This document shows, in pieces, positions 41,370-50,756 of a stretch of DNA of 64,000 nucleotides. The translations under genes were made by a program, and so were the position numbers. The notes under the pieces were generated by a model that searched no databases, was not told the DNA's origin, and was given only the letters and a program-made list of their open reading frames with translations. The stretch is from an uncultured Mycoplasmatota bacterium (lineage in GTDB: Bacteria > Bacillota_I > Bacilli_A > RF39 > UBA660). The number at the start of each line of letters is the position of its first letter. Positions within the stretch are counted from its first letter, which is position 1. The stretch is taken from assembly GCA_900543825.1 (NCBI GenBank), contig UQSR01000002.1, forward strand, positions 78,300 through 142,299, in the 5' to 3' direction.

Positions 41370-43475
41370 ATGATGAATGTATCCGAATACGCAAGTGATG
41401 TAGGAGTAACAGTAAAAGAAATATTAGAATTATGTAACAAATTAGATATCAAAGTGTCAAAAGAAGATGACATGTTATCTGATGATGATATCATAATCCT
41501 AGATAACGAATTAGCAAGTATCCAGCCATCCGAAGAAAGTACAGAAGAATTAGAAGAGCTAGAGGAATTAGAAGATATAGAAGAATCTTATGAAGAACAA
41601 ATAAAAGAAGAAAATAAAGCTAAGAAGAAAAAGGCTGCTAAACCTACAAATAAGAATGATTTTAAAGAAAAAAGAAAAGAAATGTATAAACATAAAGAAA
41701 AATTAAAATCAAATATTGCAGCTAGTGAAGATGATGTCGTTTTATATAAAGATAATATGACAGTAGCACAATTAGCTGATTCTCTTGGTGTTCCAGCAGC
41801 CCAAGTAATTAAAAAGCTAATGACTCTAGGTATGATGATGGCAATAAATGCATCACTTGATTTTGATACAGCAGAAATAATAGTATCAGACTACAATAAA
41901 ACTCTAAAAAAAGAAAGCACAATGGATGAAGTAAACTTTGAAGAGTTAGAAATAACTGATAAAGAAGAAGATTTAAAGGAAAGACCACCAGTAGTAACCA
42001 TTATGGGACATGTTGATCATGGAAAGACAACATTATTAGATACCATAAGAAAAACTAGTGTTGCAGAAGGCGAAGCTGGAGGAATAACTCAAGCTATAGG
42101 AGCTTATCAAATAGATTATAAAGGTAAAAAAATAACTTTTATTGATACACCAGGACATGCAGCATTTACTGAAATGCGTGCTAGAGGAGCTAAAGTTACT
42201 GATATTGTTATAATAATAGTAGCAGCAGATGATGGCGTAATGCCTCAAACAAAAGAAGCGATAGACCATGCCAAAGCTGCCAAAGTGCCAATCATTGTAG
42301 CGGTAAATAAAATAGATAAACCGGATGCCAATGTTGAAAGAGTTCTAACAGAAATGTCAAATAATGGAATTCAACCAGAAGCATGGGGTGGAGATGTAAT
42401 GTTCGTAAATATTTCCGCTAAAACAGGTGAAGGAATAGATGACCTATTAGAGAGAATATTATTAATAAGTGAGATAGAACAGTTAAAAGCCAATCCAGAT
42501 AGATATGCAACAGGTACTGTTATTGAATCAAAAATAGATAAATCATCTGGAGTAATAACAAACCTATTAATAGAAAATGGAACTCTAAGATTAGGAGATC
42601 CAATTGTTGTAGGAACTATCTCAGGTAGAGTAAGAACTCTTAAAAATGATAGAGGTGAAAACTTAGTAAAAGCATCACCTTCTATGCCAGTATCTATAAC
42701 AGGATTATCCGAAAGTCCTTCAGCAGGAGATAAATTTATGGCTTTTGAAAACGAAAAGAAAGCTAAGAAAGTAGCGGAAGAAAGAAAAATAATCGCTAAA
42801 GAAAAAGAAAACAAACCAAAGAGTAAAATATCTTTAGATGACTTATTTAACAGAAAAGAAGCTGGCGAAAAAGAAATAAATATCATTTTAAAAGCGGATG
42901 TTAAAGGTAGCGAGGAAGCAGTAAAAAATTCATTACTAAAACTAGATGTTGAAGGAATAAAAATAAATGTTATTAGAAGTGGTATCGGTAACATAACAGA
43001 AAGTGATGTTATTTTAGCAGAAGCTTCTGATGCTATCATAATTGGTTTTAATATAAGACCAGAACATAAGATAGTTGAAACAGCAAAAGACAAAGGAATA
43101 GATATAAGACTATATAATATCATTTATAAAGTCGTTGAAGAAATGGAAGCCGCCCTTAAAGGAAAACTAGAACCAGAATATAAAGAAGAAGTAACAGGTA
43201 CAGCAGAAGTAAGAAAACTATTCAAATTTTCTAAAGTAGGTACTATAGCAGGATCATATGTAACATCAGGAGTCATTAAAAGAGGCTCTAAAGTCAGAGT
43301 AATAAGAGATGGTATTGTTGTAAATGATTCAATCATAGCATCTTTAGCTAGAGAAAAAGATCAAGCAAAAGAAGTAAAACAAGGTTTAGAATGTGGTATA
43401 ACTATTGAAAACTTTAATGATATTAAAGAAAATGATATCTTAGAAACATATGAATTAATAGAAATAAAAAAATAA
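41370..43475 (+). CDS. infB: Translation initiation factor IF-2
   Basis: IF-2 is the GTPase that brings initiator tRNA to the ribosome. The 702 residues have a short N-terminal IF2_N domain, an acidic and Lys-rich linker, a second IF2_N repeat (about 125-180), and a G domain with GHVDHGKTT, DTPGHAAF and NKID. Domain II, III and the C2 domain (VRKLFKFSKVGTIAGSYV) follow. The start at ATG 41370 has TAGGAGGTGG placed seven bases upstream; GTG 41361 lies inside that binding site and is rejected. Confidence 0.97.
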   Translation: MMNVSEYASDVGVTVKEILELCNKLDIKVSKEDDMLSDDDIIILDNELASIQPSEESTEELEELEELEDIEESYEEQIKEENKAKKKKAAKPTNKNDFKEKRKEMYKHKEKLKSNIAASEDDVVLYKDNMTVAQLADSLGVPAAQVIKKLMTLGMMMAINASLDFDTAEIIVSDYNKTLKKESTMDEVNFEELEITDKEEDLKERPPVVTIMGHVDHGKTTLLDTIRKTSVAEGEAGGITQAIGAYQIDYKGKKITFIDTPGHAAFTEMRARGAKVTDIVIIIVAADDGVMPQTKEAIDHAKAAKVPIIVAVNKIDKPDANVERVLTEMSNNGIQPEAWGGDVMFVNISAKTGEGIDDLLERILLISEIEQLKANPDRYATGTVIESKIDKSSGVITNLLIENGTLRLGDPIVVGTISGRVRTLKNDRGENLVKASPSMPVSITGLSESPSAGDKFMAFENEKKAKKVAEERKIIAKEKENKPKSKISLDDLFNRKEAGEKEINIILKADVKGSEEAVKNSLLKLDVEGIKINVIRSGIGNITESDVILAEASDAIIIGFNIRPEHKIVETAKDKGIDIRLYNIIYKVVEEMEAALKGKLEPEYKEEVTGTAEVRKLFKFSKVGTIAGSYVTSGVIKRGSKVRVIRDGIVVNDSIIASLAREKDQAKEVKQGLECGITIENFNDIKENDILETYELIEIKK

Positions 43476-43495
43476 AGAAAGAAGGATAAAATATT

Positions 43496-44017
43496 ATGAC
43501 AAACATAGAAGTAACAACATGTTATTCAAACAAATTTAAAAACAAAAAAACTCCAAACCATAATGATGTATTTTCAATGAAAGCGGGACAAATTGAAACA
43601 CAACATAATGCAGAAAAACAAAAAGAAATCAATTATGAAACAAAAGGTAATGGAAAATATATTGAAGATGGAATGCTAGGTAGAATTATTGGAATTAATA
43701 CCATATCTCCAGAAACTGAATTAAGTAAATATGACCTAATATCATATAATTATGGTTATACCGAAATAGCAAATACCATAATGTCAATATTATGTGAAGG
43801 AAAAATACCCGAAAGATTAACTATAGCCATAGCAAGATCGATTGAAAGAAAAACTATTGATAAATCCCTAGTAGGAGAATTATATCCAGAAGATTTACTT
43901 TCTGATATTGGAAGAAGAGATTCCAAAGATGAAAATATCAATATAGAAGAATTACCACAAATAGTTAAAAATAATAGCGATTATCTTCGCGGATATAATT
44001 CCCACAGATCAAAATAG
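43496..44017 (+). CDS. Hypothetical protein, 173 aa, within the infB-rbfA operon
   Basis: I do not recognise this protein. It lies 20 bases behind infB with GAAGGA as binding site and 15 bases before a second unknown gene. An unstructured, Asn- and Lys-rich N-terminus (about 1-55) leads into a helical part (about 75-165), with IMSILCEGKIPERLTIAIARSIERKTID and a C-terminal NNSDYLRGYNSHRSK. No signal peptide or membrane segment is present. The place, in a conserved translation operon, suggests a link with ribosomes or simply co-expression. Confidence 0.7.
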   Translation: MTNIEVTTCYSNKFKNKKTPNHNDVFSMKAGQIETQHNAEKQKEINYETKGNGKYIEDGMLGRIIGINTISPETELSKYDLISYNYGYTEIANTIMSILCEGKIPERLTIAIARSIERKTIDKSLVGELYPEDLLSDIGRRDSKDENINIEELPQIVKNNSDYLRGYNSHRSK

Positions 44018-44032
44018 AGAGGAGAAAAAAAC

Positions 44033-44371
44033 ATGCGTTTTTATAATGTTAAAAGTGTAGCAGATGCTCAAAGAAAAGAAGAATTAGAAAAAGACAAAAT
44101 ATACTTATCATCTAATGAAAAAAATCATGGAAGATTATTATCCGAAATGGGGAAACATGCCCGCTTTACAGAATATTTTCATAACATAGAACCAATTAAT
44201 CAAGACTACACATTTTTAGAAGGCTATGATAGAGCTATTAAAGTATTTACAAAAGAAGAAATGCTTAATACACATACCTTTAAAAAAAGTTATATCTATG
44301 CAGATGCAATGATTAAAGCGAACAATATTCCTGATAGATATAAAGAATGCCCAACAAAAAAGCATAGATAG
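44033..44371 (+). CDS. Hypothetical protein, 112 aa, within the infB-rbfA operon
   Basis: I do not recognise this protein. It follows GAGAGGAG and ends 10 bases before rbfA. It is basic and helical, with a KNHGRLLSEMGKHARFTEYF segment and FLEGYDRAIKVFTKEE near residue 60-75. The YxRGY/LEGYDRA ends of this and the preceding protein are faintly alike, so the two might be diverged relatives. No function is proposed. Confidence 0.65.
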   Translation: MRFYNVKSVADAQRKEELEKDKIYLSSNEKNHGRLLSEMGKHARFTEYFHNIEPINQDYTFLEGYDRAIKVFTKEEMLNTHTFKKSYIYADAMIKANNIPDRYKECPTKKHR

Positions 44372-44381
44372 GAGAATTATT

Positions 44382-44723
44382 ATGAGCATAAAATTAGATA
44401 GATTAGGTAGCATTCTAACTGAAGAAATATCTAAAGTAATAAATGAAGAAGTAAAAGATGATGATATACAATTTGTTACTATCACAGCGGTAGATATATC
44501 AAGCGATTTATCTTATGCTAAAGTATATTTTACCAATCTAATTGATAAAGATAGAGAAAAAGTAACTAAAGCTCTAAATAGAGCTAGTAGTTTCATTCGT
44601 GGAAAACTATTTGATAAAGTAGAAATAAGAAAAATGCCCGAATTAACATTTGTCTATGATGAATCAATAGAATATGGAAACAAAATAGAAAAGATAATCG
44701 ATAGTATAAATAAGGAGGAGTAA
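44382..44723 (+). CDS. rbfA: Ribosome-binding factor A
   Basis: RbfA binds the 30S subunit late in assembly and is needed for 16S 5'-end maturation. The 113 residues have the type II KH-like fold, with RLGSILTEEISKVI, SSDLSYAKVYFT, a LNRASSFIRGKL helix and the final PELTFVYDESIEYGNKIEKII. AGGAGAAT precedes the start. The usual infB-rbfA adjacency is broken here by two unknown genes. Confidence 0.95.
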   Translation: MSIKLDRLGSILTEEISKVINEEVKDDDIQFVTITAVDISSDLSYAKVYFTNLIDKDREKVTKALNRASSFIRGKLFDKVEIRKMPELTFVYDESIEYGNKIEKIIDSINKEE

Positions 44724-44725
44724 GT

Positions 44726-45676
44726 ATGAACAATATTATTGACGAGATTAAAGTAAGCAATAATATTGTTTTACTTTGTCATATAAATCCAGATGGTGAT
44801 GCCATTGGAAGCACACTAGCTATGTATGAATCTTTAAAAAAACTAGGTAAAGATGTCGATGTCTTAATAGAAGACCCCCCGGAAGTATTTAACTATATAA
44901 AAAATTTTACTAGTATAGAAAAGAGTAGTACTAAAAAATATGAAGTTGCTATCATATTAGATACTGCTAGTAGAGAAAGAGTATCAGATTCTAGTAATAT
45001 TCTAGATAGTGTATCCAAAATCATTGTAATAGATCACCATATAAGTAATACCAATTATGGAAATTATAACTTAGTAGAAAAATATCCCGCTTGCTGTGAA
45101 TTAGTCTATAATCTAATAAAAGAGATGGGTATAACTATAGATAAAGATATAGCAGTCCCAATAGCTACTGGACTTCTTACCGATACTGGAGGATTCTCTC
45201 ATAATGATGTCCTTCCAAGTACCTTCTTTTTAGCGGGAGAACTAAGCAAAATCATTGATATGTCAAAAATATATAAAAAAGTATTAAAAAGTATAAGTAT
45301 AAATCAATTTAATATTAAGAAAATTGCCATGGATAATTTAAAAATAACTTCTAGTGGTATAGCCTATTCTTATATAACTGAAGAAGATATACTAAATACA
45401 AATGTTACCCAAAATGATTGTGGTATACTAGTAAATATACCTATGGAAATAGATATCGTAGAAGTATCAATATTAGCAAGAATATTTAAAGATAAAGTAA
45501 GAATATCACTAAGAAGTAATAACATTGATGTAAATGAAGTGGCTAGTATCTTTGGTGGTGCTGGACACAAAAATGCCGCTGGAATAACTACTAACATGCC
45601 ATATGAAGAATTAATTAAAAAATTATTAGAAGTTTTAGAAGGAAAAATATATGAATGGAATATTAATAGTAAATAA
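44726..45676 (+). CDS. nrnA: DHH-family nanoRNase / pAp phosphatase
   Basis: NrnA degrades very short RNAs and dephosphorylates pAp. The 316 residues carry the DHH metal motifs in order: CHINPDGDAIGS (about 18-29), ILDTASR, VIDHHISN (DHH motif) and LLTDTGGF. A C-terminal DHHA1 domain follows, ending with FGGAGHKNAAG. GGAGGAG precedes the start, three bases after rbfA. Its place between rbfA and truB is conserved in Bacillota. It overlaps truB by 26 bases. Confidence 0.95.
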   Translation: MNNIIDEIKVSNNIVLLCHINPDGDAIGSTLAMYESLKKLGKDVDVLIEDPPEVFNYIKNFTSIEKSSTKKYEVAIILDTASRERVSDSSNILDSVSKIIVIDHHISNTNYGNYNLVEKYPACCELVYNLIKEMGITIDKDIAVPIATGLLTDTGGFSHNDVLPSTFFLAGELSKIIDMSKIYKKVLKSISINQFNIKKIAMDNLKITSSGIAYSYITEEDILNTNVTQNDCGILVNIPMEIDIVEVSILARIFKDKVRISLRSNNIDVNEVASIFGGAGHKNAAGITTNMPYEELIKKLLEVLEGKIYEWNINSK

Positions 45677-46517
45677 GCCCAAAAACTATACAAGTAGAGA
45701 TATAGTAAATATAATATCAAAAAAATTAAATACCAAAAAAGTAGGCCATACAGGTACTCTAGATCCCATCGCTGAAGGCGTATTAGTAGTTCCTATTGGT
45801 AGAGCATTAAAAATATCCGAACTATTAACATCTGAAAAAAAAGAATATATAGCTAAAGTAATATTAGGCTATGAAACTGATATGTTAGATATTACTGGCA
45901 AAGAAATAAAAAGAAATATACCAAATATAGATAAAGATAAATTAATAGAAGTATTAAATAGCTTCATAGGAAAATATAATCAAGAAGTACCAATATATTC
46001 AGCGGTCAAAATAAATGGCCGTAAATTATATGAATATGCTAGAAGTAATATCCAAATAACGCCCCCTAGTAAAATAGTAGAAATATATTCTATCTCCTTA
46101 TTAGAGGGACCAATATATAAAGAAGATATAATAGAATTTACTATGAAATGTGAAGTAAGTAAAGGAACATATATAAGAAGTCTAATACGCGATATAGCTT
46201 ATAAATTATCTACTTATGGTACTATGAAAGAACTAATAAGAACAAAACAAGGCTCATTTTTACTAGAGGATGCATTCACTTTAGAAGATATCCAAAAAGA
46301 TAATTATAAATTATTGAGTATCAAAGAAGCACTACCTAATATAAAAATAACCAAAATAGATGACAAAACATTAAAACAAGTAAAGAATGGTATGGTATTA
46401 GATAAATTTTTTGAAGAAGAAATCTCTCTTTTAGTAGATAAAGACGGAAGAGAAATAGCTATCTATAAAGACATAGGAAATGGAAAAGTAAAACCATATA
46501 AAATGATCGAGGTGTAA
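45651..46517 (+). CDS. truB: tRNA pseudouridine-55 synthase
   Basis: TruB converts uridine 55 of tRNA to pseudouridine. The 288 residues show the KxxGHTGTLDP motif with the catalytic Asp (about 33-42), the YEATTDM-like LGYETDMLDITG, and a KCEVSKGTYIRSLIRDIA segment, with a C-terminal PUA-like part. The start overlaps the end of nrnA by 26 bases; GAAGGAAA lies upstream. It ends one base before mutL. Confidence 0.96.
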   Translation: MNGILIVNKPKNYTSRDIVNIISKKLNTKKVGHTGTLDPIAEGVLVVPIGRALKISELLTSEKKEYIAKVILGYETDMLDITGKEIKRNIPNIDKDKLIEVLNSFIGKYNQEVPIYSAVKINGRKLYEYARSNIQITPPSKIVEIYSISLLEGPIYKEDIIEFTMKCEVSKGTYIRSLIRDIAYKLSTYGTMKELIRTKQGSFLLEDAFTLEDIQKDNYKLLSIKEALPNIKITKIDDKTLKQVKNGMVLDKFFEEEISLLVDKDGREIAIYKDIGNGKVKPYKMIEV

Positions 46518-46518
46518 A

Positions 46519-48291
46519 ATGAGTAGAATAAAAGTAATGGATGAACTCTTGTCCAATAAAATAGCAGCAGGAGAAGTAGTAGAAAAAGTAGTATCCATCG
46601 TAAAAGAATTAGTAGAAAATTCCATAGATGCCAAAGCCACTATGATAAAAGTAGATTTAAAAGAAGCAGGATTAAGAGAAATAACTGTAACCGATAATGG
46701 TATAGGTATGGATAAAAATGATGCTCAGTTAGCCTTTCAAAGACATGCTACAAGTAAACTATACACAGACGATGATTTATTTAACATAAATTCATTAGGT
46801 TTTAGAGGAGAAGCTCTTCCCTCTATAGCGGCAGTATCTGATGTAGTATTAAAAACTTGCCAAGATGATGTTGGAACACAGATTCATATAAAAGGAGGAA
46901 AAATATTAGAAAATAAACCCTCTGAAGGAAGAATCGGAACGCAAATAACGGTAACCAATCTATTCTATAATACTCCTGCCAGATTAAAACATCTCTCTAG
47001 TCCCTATGCCGAGCTAGCTAATGTAACTGAATATGTAAATAAAATGGCACTTTCTTATCCAAAAGTAAAATTCATCTTAACAAACGATGAAAAAGAATTA
47101 TTAAATACTGATGGTAGTGGTAATCTATTAAAAGTAATAAAATCAATATATGGATTAGACATAGCAAAGAAAATGTTGCCAATCGAAATATCAAATGATG
47201 ACTATGAAGTATCAGGATATATCTCTCTTCCTGAGGTTAACCGTTCAAGTAGAAATCATATGACAGTCTTAGTAAATGGAAGAGTAATAAAAAATCAATA
47301 TCTAAATAGAATCATAAATGACGCCTATTTCTCATTCAAAGAAGATACACGTTATCCTATTGTAGTAATCAAAATAACAGCAGATCCAATTTTAGTAGAT
47401 GTAAATATTCATCCATCAAAACAAGATATTAAATTCAGTAATTTTGAAGACTTAAAAAATATGATAAGTGAAGAAATAAATAAAACAATAAGGAACAAAT
47501 TACTTATACCTAAAATAGAAGTAAAAGAACAGCCTACTGCAAAGTATGAAAATCTAAGTTTAAATTTAGAAAGAAATAGTATAAGTGAAGAACCATCTCT
47601 TTTAGATAAACAGAAATTAACTAATCTCGTAAACTTTAATTATGAACCAAATAATGAACTAGACAATGAAGAAGAACCATCATATATTGAAGAGAGACCT
47701 AAAGAAACACTCCCAGAATTATATCCTATAGGACTAGCCTTAGGTACATATATTGTATGTGAAAATGAAAGAGGAATATATTTAATTGACCAACATGCTG
47801 CTCAGGAAAGAATAAATTATGAAAAAAACTCCTATCTTTTAGCACATCCTAATAATGATGTAATCTCTCCATTAATACCAATGATAATAGAACTTCCAAA
47901 TAATGAATTCATTATTGCAAAAGAAAATTTAGATATAATAAAATCATATAACATCGATATAGAAGAATTTGGTATTAACTCATTTAGAGTCATATCTCAT
48001 CCAACTTGGTTTCCTAAAGGAAATGAAGAAAAAATAGTAAGAAGAATAATTGAAGAAATAGTAAATAAAGGTAAAGACTTTAGTTTAGCTAAATTCAATA
48101 ATTCTCTAGCAGCTCTAATAAGTTGTAAAATGAGTGTCAAAGCCAATACAAGAATAACAAAAGAAGCACAGGAAGAAATAATAAATGAGTTAAGGAAGTG
48201 TAATAATCCATTCAATTGTCCACATGGAAGACCTACAATTATTAATTTTACAACTTATGAAATAGAAAAAATGTTCAAAAGAGTAGTTTAA
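46519..48291 (+). CDS. mutL: DNA mismatch repair protein MutL
   Basis: MutL links mismatch recognition by MutS to strand processing. The 590 residues begin with the GHKL ATPase (KELVENSIDA, TDNGIGM, RHATSK, GFRGEAL). After a short linker (about 335-400) comes the dimerisation domain, which contains the QHAAQERINYE metal-binding endonuclease motif and CPHGRP near the end. So this is an endonuclease-type MutL, as in other Gram-positive bacteria. mutS is not in the window. GAGGTG precedes the start. Confidence 0.96.
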   Translation: MSRIKVMDELLSNKIAAGEVVEKVVSIVKELVENSIDAKATMIKVDLKEAGLREITVTDNGIGMDKNDAQLAFQRHATSKLYTDDDLFNINSLGFRGEALPSIAAVSDVVLKTCQDDVGTQIHIKGGKILENKPSEGRIGTQITVTNLFYNTPARLKHLSSPYAELANVTEYVNKMALSYPKVKFILTNDEKELLNTDGSGNLLKVIKSIYGLDIAKKMLPIEISNDDYEVSGYISLPEVNRSSRNHMTVLVNGRVIKNQYLNRIINDAYFSFKEDTRYPIVVIKITADPILVDVNIHPSKQDIKFSNFEDLKNMISEEINKTIRNKLLIPKIEVKEQPTAKYENLSLNLERNSISEEPSLLDKQKLTNLVNFNYEPNNELDNEEEPSYIEERPKETLPELYPIGLALGTYIVCENERGIYLIDQHAAQERINYEKNSYLLAHPNNDVISPLIPMIIELPNNEFIIAKENLDIIKSYNIDIEEFGINSFRVISHPTWFPKGNEEKIVRRIIEEIVNKGKDFSLAKFNNSLAALISCKMSVKANTRITKEAQEEIINELRKCNNPFNCPHGRPTIINFTTYEIEKMFKRVV

Positions 48292-48293
48292 GT

Positions 48294-48375
48294 CATCATG
48301 AGCTTAATATCTCATGATGTTATAGAAAGCCTAAGGTCTTTCTATAATAATTTAGAGCCTATTGTCTCTAAATTA
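48294..48375 (+). repeat. Three tandem intergenic hairpins, locus F, between mutL and miaA
   Basis: Copy 1 (48294-48319) has stem CATCATGAG/CTCATGATG and loop CTTAATAT. Copy 2 (48320-48347) has stem TTATAGAAAG/CTTTCTATAA and loop CCTAAGGT. Copy 3 (48348-48375) has stem TAATTTAGAG/CTCTAAATTA and loop CCTATTGT. All stems pair perfectly and the copies are directly adjacent. They fill the gap between two genes that are normally cotranscribed. Confidence 0.85.
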
Positions 48376-48398
48376 AAGAAGTATGAAAGAGTGATATT

Positions 48399-49280
48399 AT
48401 GAGTAGAGTAATAGTAATTACAGGCCCTACTGCTGTAGGAAAAACAAAACTAAGTATAGAACTAGCCAAAAAATTAAATGGTGAAATAATAAACGCTGAT
48501 GCCATGCAAGTATATAAAGGACTAAATATAGGTACTGCTAAAGTAACTGAGAAAGAAAAAGAAAACATTCCGCATCACCTATTTGATATAAAAGAAGTAG
48601 AGGAAGAATATAGTATCTATAATTATCAAAAAGATTGTCGAAAAGTAATAGACGATATATTAAGAAGAAACAAAATCCCAATTTTAGTAGGAGGAACAGG
48701 CCTATATATAAAAGCGGCACTCTATGATTATAAATTATCTGAAGAAAAAACAAATAATACATATGATAATTTAACGACAGAAGAAATATATAAAGAATTA
48801 CTAAAATTAGATAAAGATATTAATATAGATAAAAATAATCGTCGAAGATTAATACGAGCATTAAATTATTACAAAGAAAATAATACTTCTATAAGTAATA
48901 ATAAAACTAATAAATTATTATACGATACCATATTTATAGGACTAACTACTGATAGAGAAATATTATATAAAAAAATAAATCAAAGAGTAGATAATATGAT
49001 AGAAAATGGCTTATTAAAAGAAGTAAAATATTATTATGATAAAAATATCAAAACAAAACCATTAATAAACGGTATTGGCTACAAAGAATTATATAACTAC
49101 TTCGATGGACTATGTAGTAAAGAAGAAGCTGTAGAAAAAATAAAACAAAATTCTAGACATTATGCCAAAAGACAATATACATTTTTAAATCATCAATTAA
49201 ATGTAGTATGGTTTGAAACAGACTATAATAATTTTAATAATACAATAGAAAAAGTAAGTAGTTATATAAAAAACAACTAA
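48399..49280 (+). CDS. miaA: tRNA dimethylallyltransferase
   Basis: MiaA adds a dimethylallyl group to adenosine 37 of tRNAs that read codons starting with U. The 293 residues have P-loop GPTAVGKT (about 8-15), the catalytic DAMQVYKGLNIGTAK, PHHLFDI, LVGGTGLYIKA and NRRRLIRAL, and near the end GIGYKE and RHYAKRQYTF. GAAAGAGTGAT lies before the start. It follows three hairpins after mutL and ends in a terminator. Confidence 0.96.
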   Translation: MSRVIVITGPTAVGKTKLSIELAKKLNGEIINADAMQVYKGLNIGTAKVTEKEKENIPHHLFDIKEVEEEYSIYNYQKDCRKVIDDILRRNKIPILVGGTGLYIKAALYDYKLSEEKTNNTYDNLTTEEIYKELLKLDKDINIDKNNRRRLIRALNYYKENNTSISNNKTNKLLYDTIFIGLTTDREILYKKINQRVDNMIENGLLKEVKYYYDKNIKTKPLINGIGYKELYNYFDGLCSKEEAVEKIKQNSRHYAKRQYTFLNHQLNVVWFETDYNNFNNTIEKVSSYIKNN

Positions 49281-49291
49281 CTTACTTTTTC
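49250..49291 (+). terminator. miaA terminator
   Basis: AAAAGTAAGTAGTT and AACTAACTTACTTTT pair with one bulged base and are followed by T-rich sequence; the left arm lies in the last codons of miaA. Confidence 0.75.
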
Positions 49292-49401
49292 TTTGACATA
49301 ATACTACAAAAATATCCATTTTTTATTTTAAAATAAAAATAAATATGTTATAATCTAATTAGTAGCATAAGAAATGCGAGTTATTAATAGGAGGTGAAAA
49401 C

Positions 49402-49770
49402 ATGGCAAAATTTTGTACTAATTGCGGTAATGAATTAGACGATAGAGCAATTATGTGTCCAAAATGTGGTATTGCATTGACACAAACAGTAGCAAACAGC
49501 GGCCAAACACAATCAAATGGTATGGCAATAGCAGGCTTCGTTTTATCATTCTTTATTCCATTATTAGGGTTGATATTCTCAATATTAGGACTAAAAAGAT
49601 CAAAAGAAACAAACACTGGCAAAGGATTAAGTACTGCTGGAATAATAATTTCATGTGTAACAATGGTTATAACAATTATTATGGGTATAATAAGTTTTTC
49701 AGCGGTTAGTGATACCGTAAATAAAGCTCAAAGACAAAATGAATATAATAGACAATACTATAATTATTAA
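49402..49770 (+). CDS. Zinc-ribbon DUF4190 membrane protein
   Basis: The 122 residues start with a zinc ribbon (CTNCGNELDDRAIMCPKCG, about 5-23). Two membrane helices follow (about 40-62 and 75-98), with SILGLKRSK between them and a Tyr- and Asn-rich tail. This is the common zinc-ribbon plus DUF4190 layout of small Bacillota membrane proteins; function unknown. AGGAGGTG precedes the start. Confidence 0.85.
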   Translation: MAKFCTNCGNELDDRAIMCPKCGIALTQTVANSGQTQSNGMAIAGFVLSFFIPLLGLIFSILGLKRSKETNTGKGLSTAGIIISCVTMVITIIMGIISFSAVSDTVNKAQRQNEYNRQYYNY

Positions 49771-49803
49771 AAAATAGGTAGCTACATAATAGCTATCTAT
49801 TTT
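49771..49803. terminator. Bidirectional terminator
   Basis: AAAATAGGTAGCT and AGCTATCTATTTT pair (one G-T pair) around ACATAAT, between the convergent DUF4190 and gpsA genes. Confidence 0.85.
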
Positions 49804-50756
49804 AATTTAATCAATAGTTTAATAAAATCATCAGGACTTTTCTTTCCGTTAACAATATCATCTATCATCGTAATAATAGGCATATTAATATTGTTATTTT
49901 TAACAATATTTGTAATAGCATGCAAAGTATAAAGCCCCTCTATAGTTGTATTTTCTATATAATCTTTAGTATTAAACTTTTTACCCATCATGTTACCAAG
50001 TGTAAAATTTCTACTTTCTTTAGAATTACAAGTAAGAATTAAATCACCAATTCCTGCAAAAGAAAATATTGTATTAACCTCTCCTCCTAAACATTTTATT
50101 AAATCAGTAATCTCCCTTGTAGCCAAAGTGATAAACATTGCCCTAGAAGATTCTGGAAATCCCATACCATTAATTATTCCATTACCAATAGCCATAATAT
50201 TTTTTATAGCCCCACAAATTTCCGTACCAATAACATCACTAGTTTTATAAACGCTTAAATAGTCATTTTCCAAAATACTACTGATAACATTCAAAGTATT
50301 TAAATTCTTACTAGCCACATTAATACCAAGTACAGACTTTCTCACCATATCACTAGCAAAAGTACATCCTGATATTACAGCGATTAAATCAGTACTAATA
50401 TTCATTTTTACAACATCAGATAAACACGATAAAGATTTATTATCAATACCTTTCGAAGTAATACCAATATATTGATTATTATAATAGTTACTTAGTTCTT
50501 TACTAACACCACTTACAAATTCACTAGGAGTAGCAAAAATAATAACATCACTATCACTGACAACATCCTTCATATTAGTAGAAATAATAATATCACTAGG
50601 AATATCATAATTAACTTTAGGACTCTTTTTATTAGTATTAAGATAATTCGCTTCTCCATTACTATTAGTCCACATTTTAATACTATGTTTATTGTAGTGA
50701 AGTACGCTAGCAATAGCCATGCCATAGGCTCCCGTACCAAGTATACTAATTTTCAT
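49797..50756 (-). CDS. gpsA: NAD(P)-dependent glycerol-3-phosphate dehydrogenase
   Basis: GpsA reduces dihydroxyacetone phosphate to sn-glycerol 3-phosphate for phospholipid synthesis. The 319 residues have the Rossmann motif GTGAYGMA (about 7-14), FATPSEF, GITSKGI, a Lys in CGAIKNIMAIGNGI (catalytic), and FAGIGDLILTC. The ATG overlaps the end of the upstream DUF192 gene by 11 bases, so the two are cotranscribed. Confidence 0.96.
   Translation of the reverse strand: MKISILGTGAYGMAIASVLHYNKHSIKMWTNSNGEANYLNTNKKSPKVNYDIPSDIIISTNMKDVVSDSDVIIFATPSEFVSGVSKELSNYYNNQYIGITSKGIDNKSLSCLSDVVKMNISTDLIAVISGCTFASDMVRKSVLGINVASKNLNTLNVISSILENDYLSVYKTSDVIGTEICGAIKNIMAIGNGIINGMGFPESSRAMFITLATREITDLIKCLGGEVNTIFSFAGIGDLILTCNSKESRNFTLGNMMGKKFNTKDYIENTTIEGLYTLHAITNIVKNNNINMPIITMIDDIVNGKKSPDDFIKLLIKLK

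Noticed and set aside
42371..43123. 250-codon minus-strand open frame
   Set aside because: Antisense to infB, with no ribosome binding site and a composition that mirrors infB codons.
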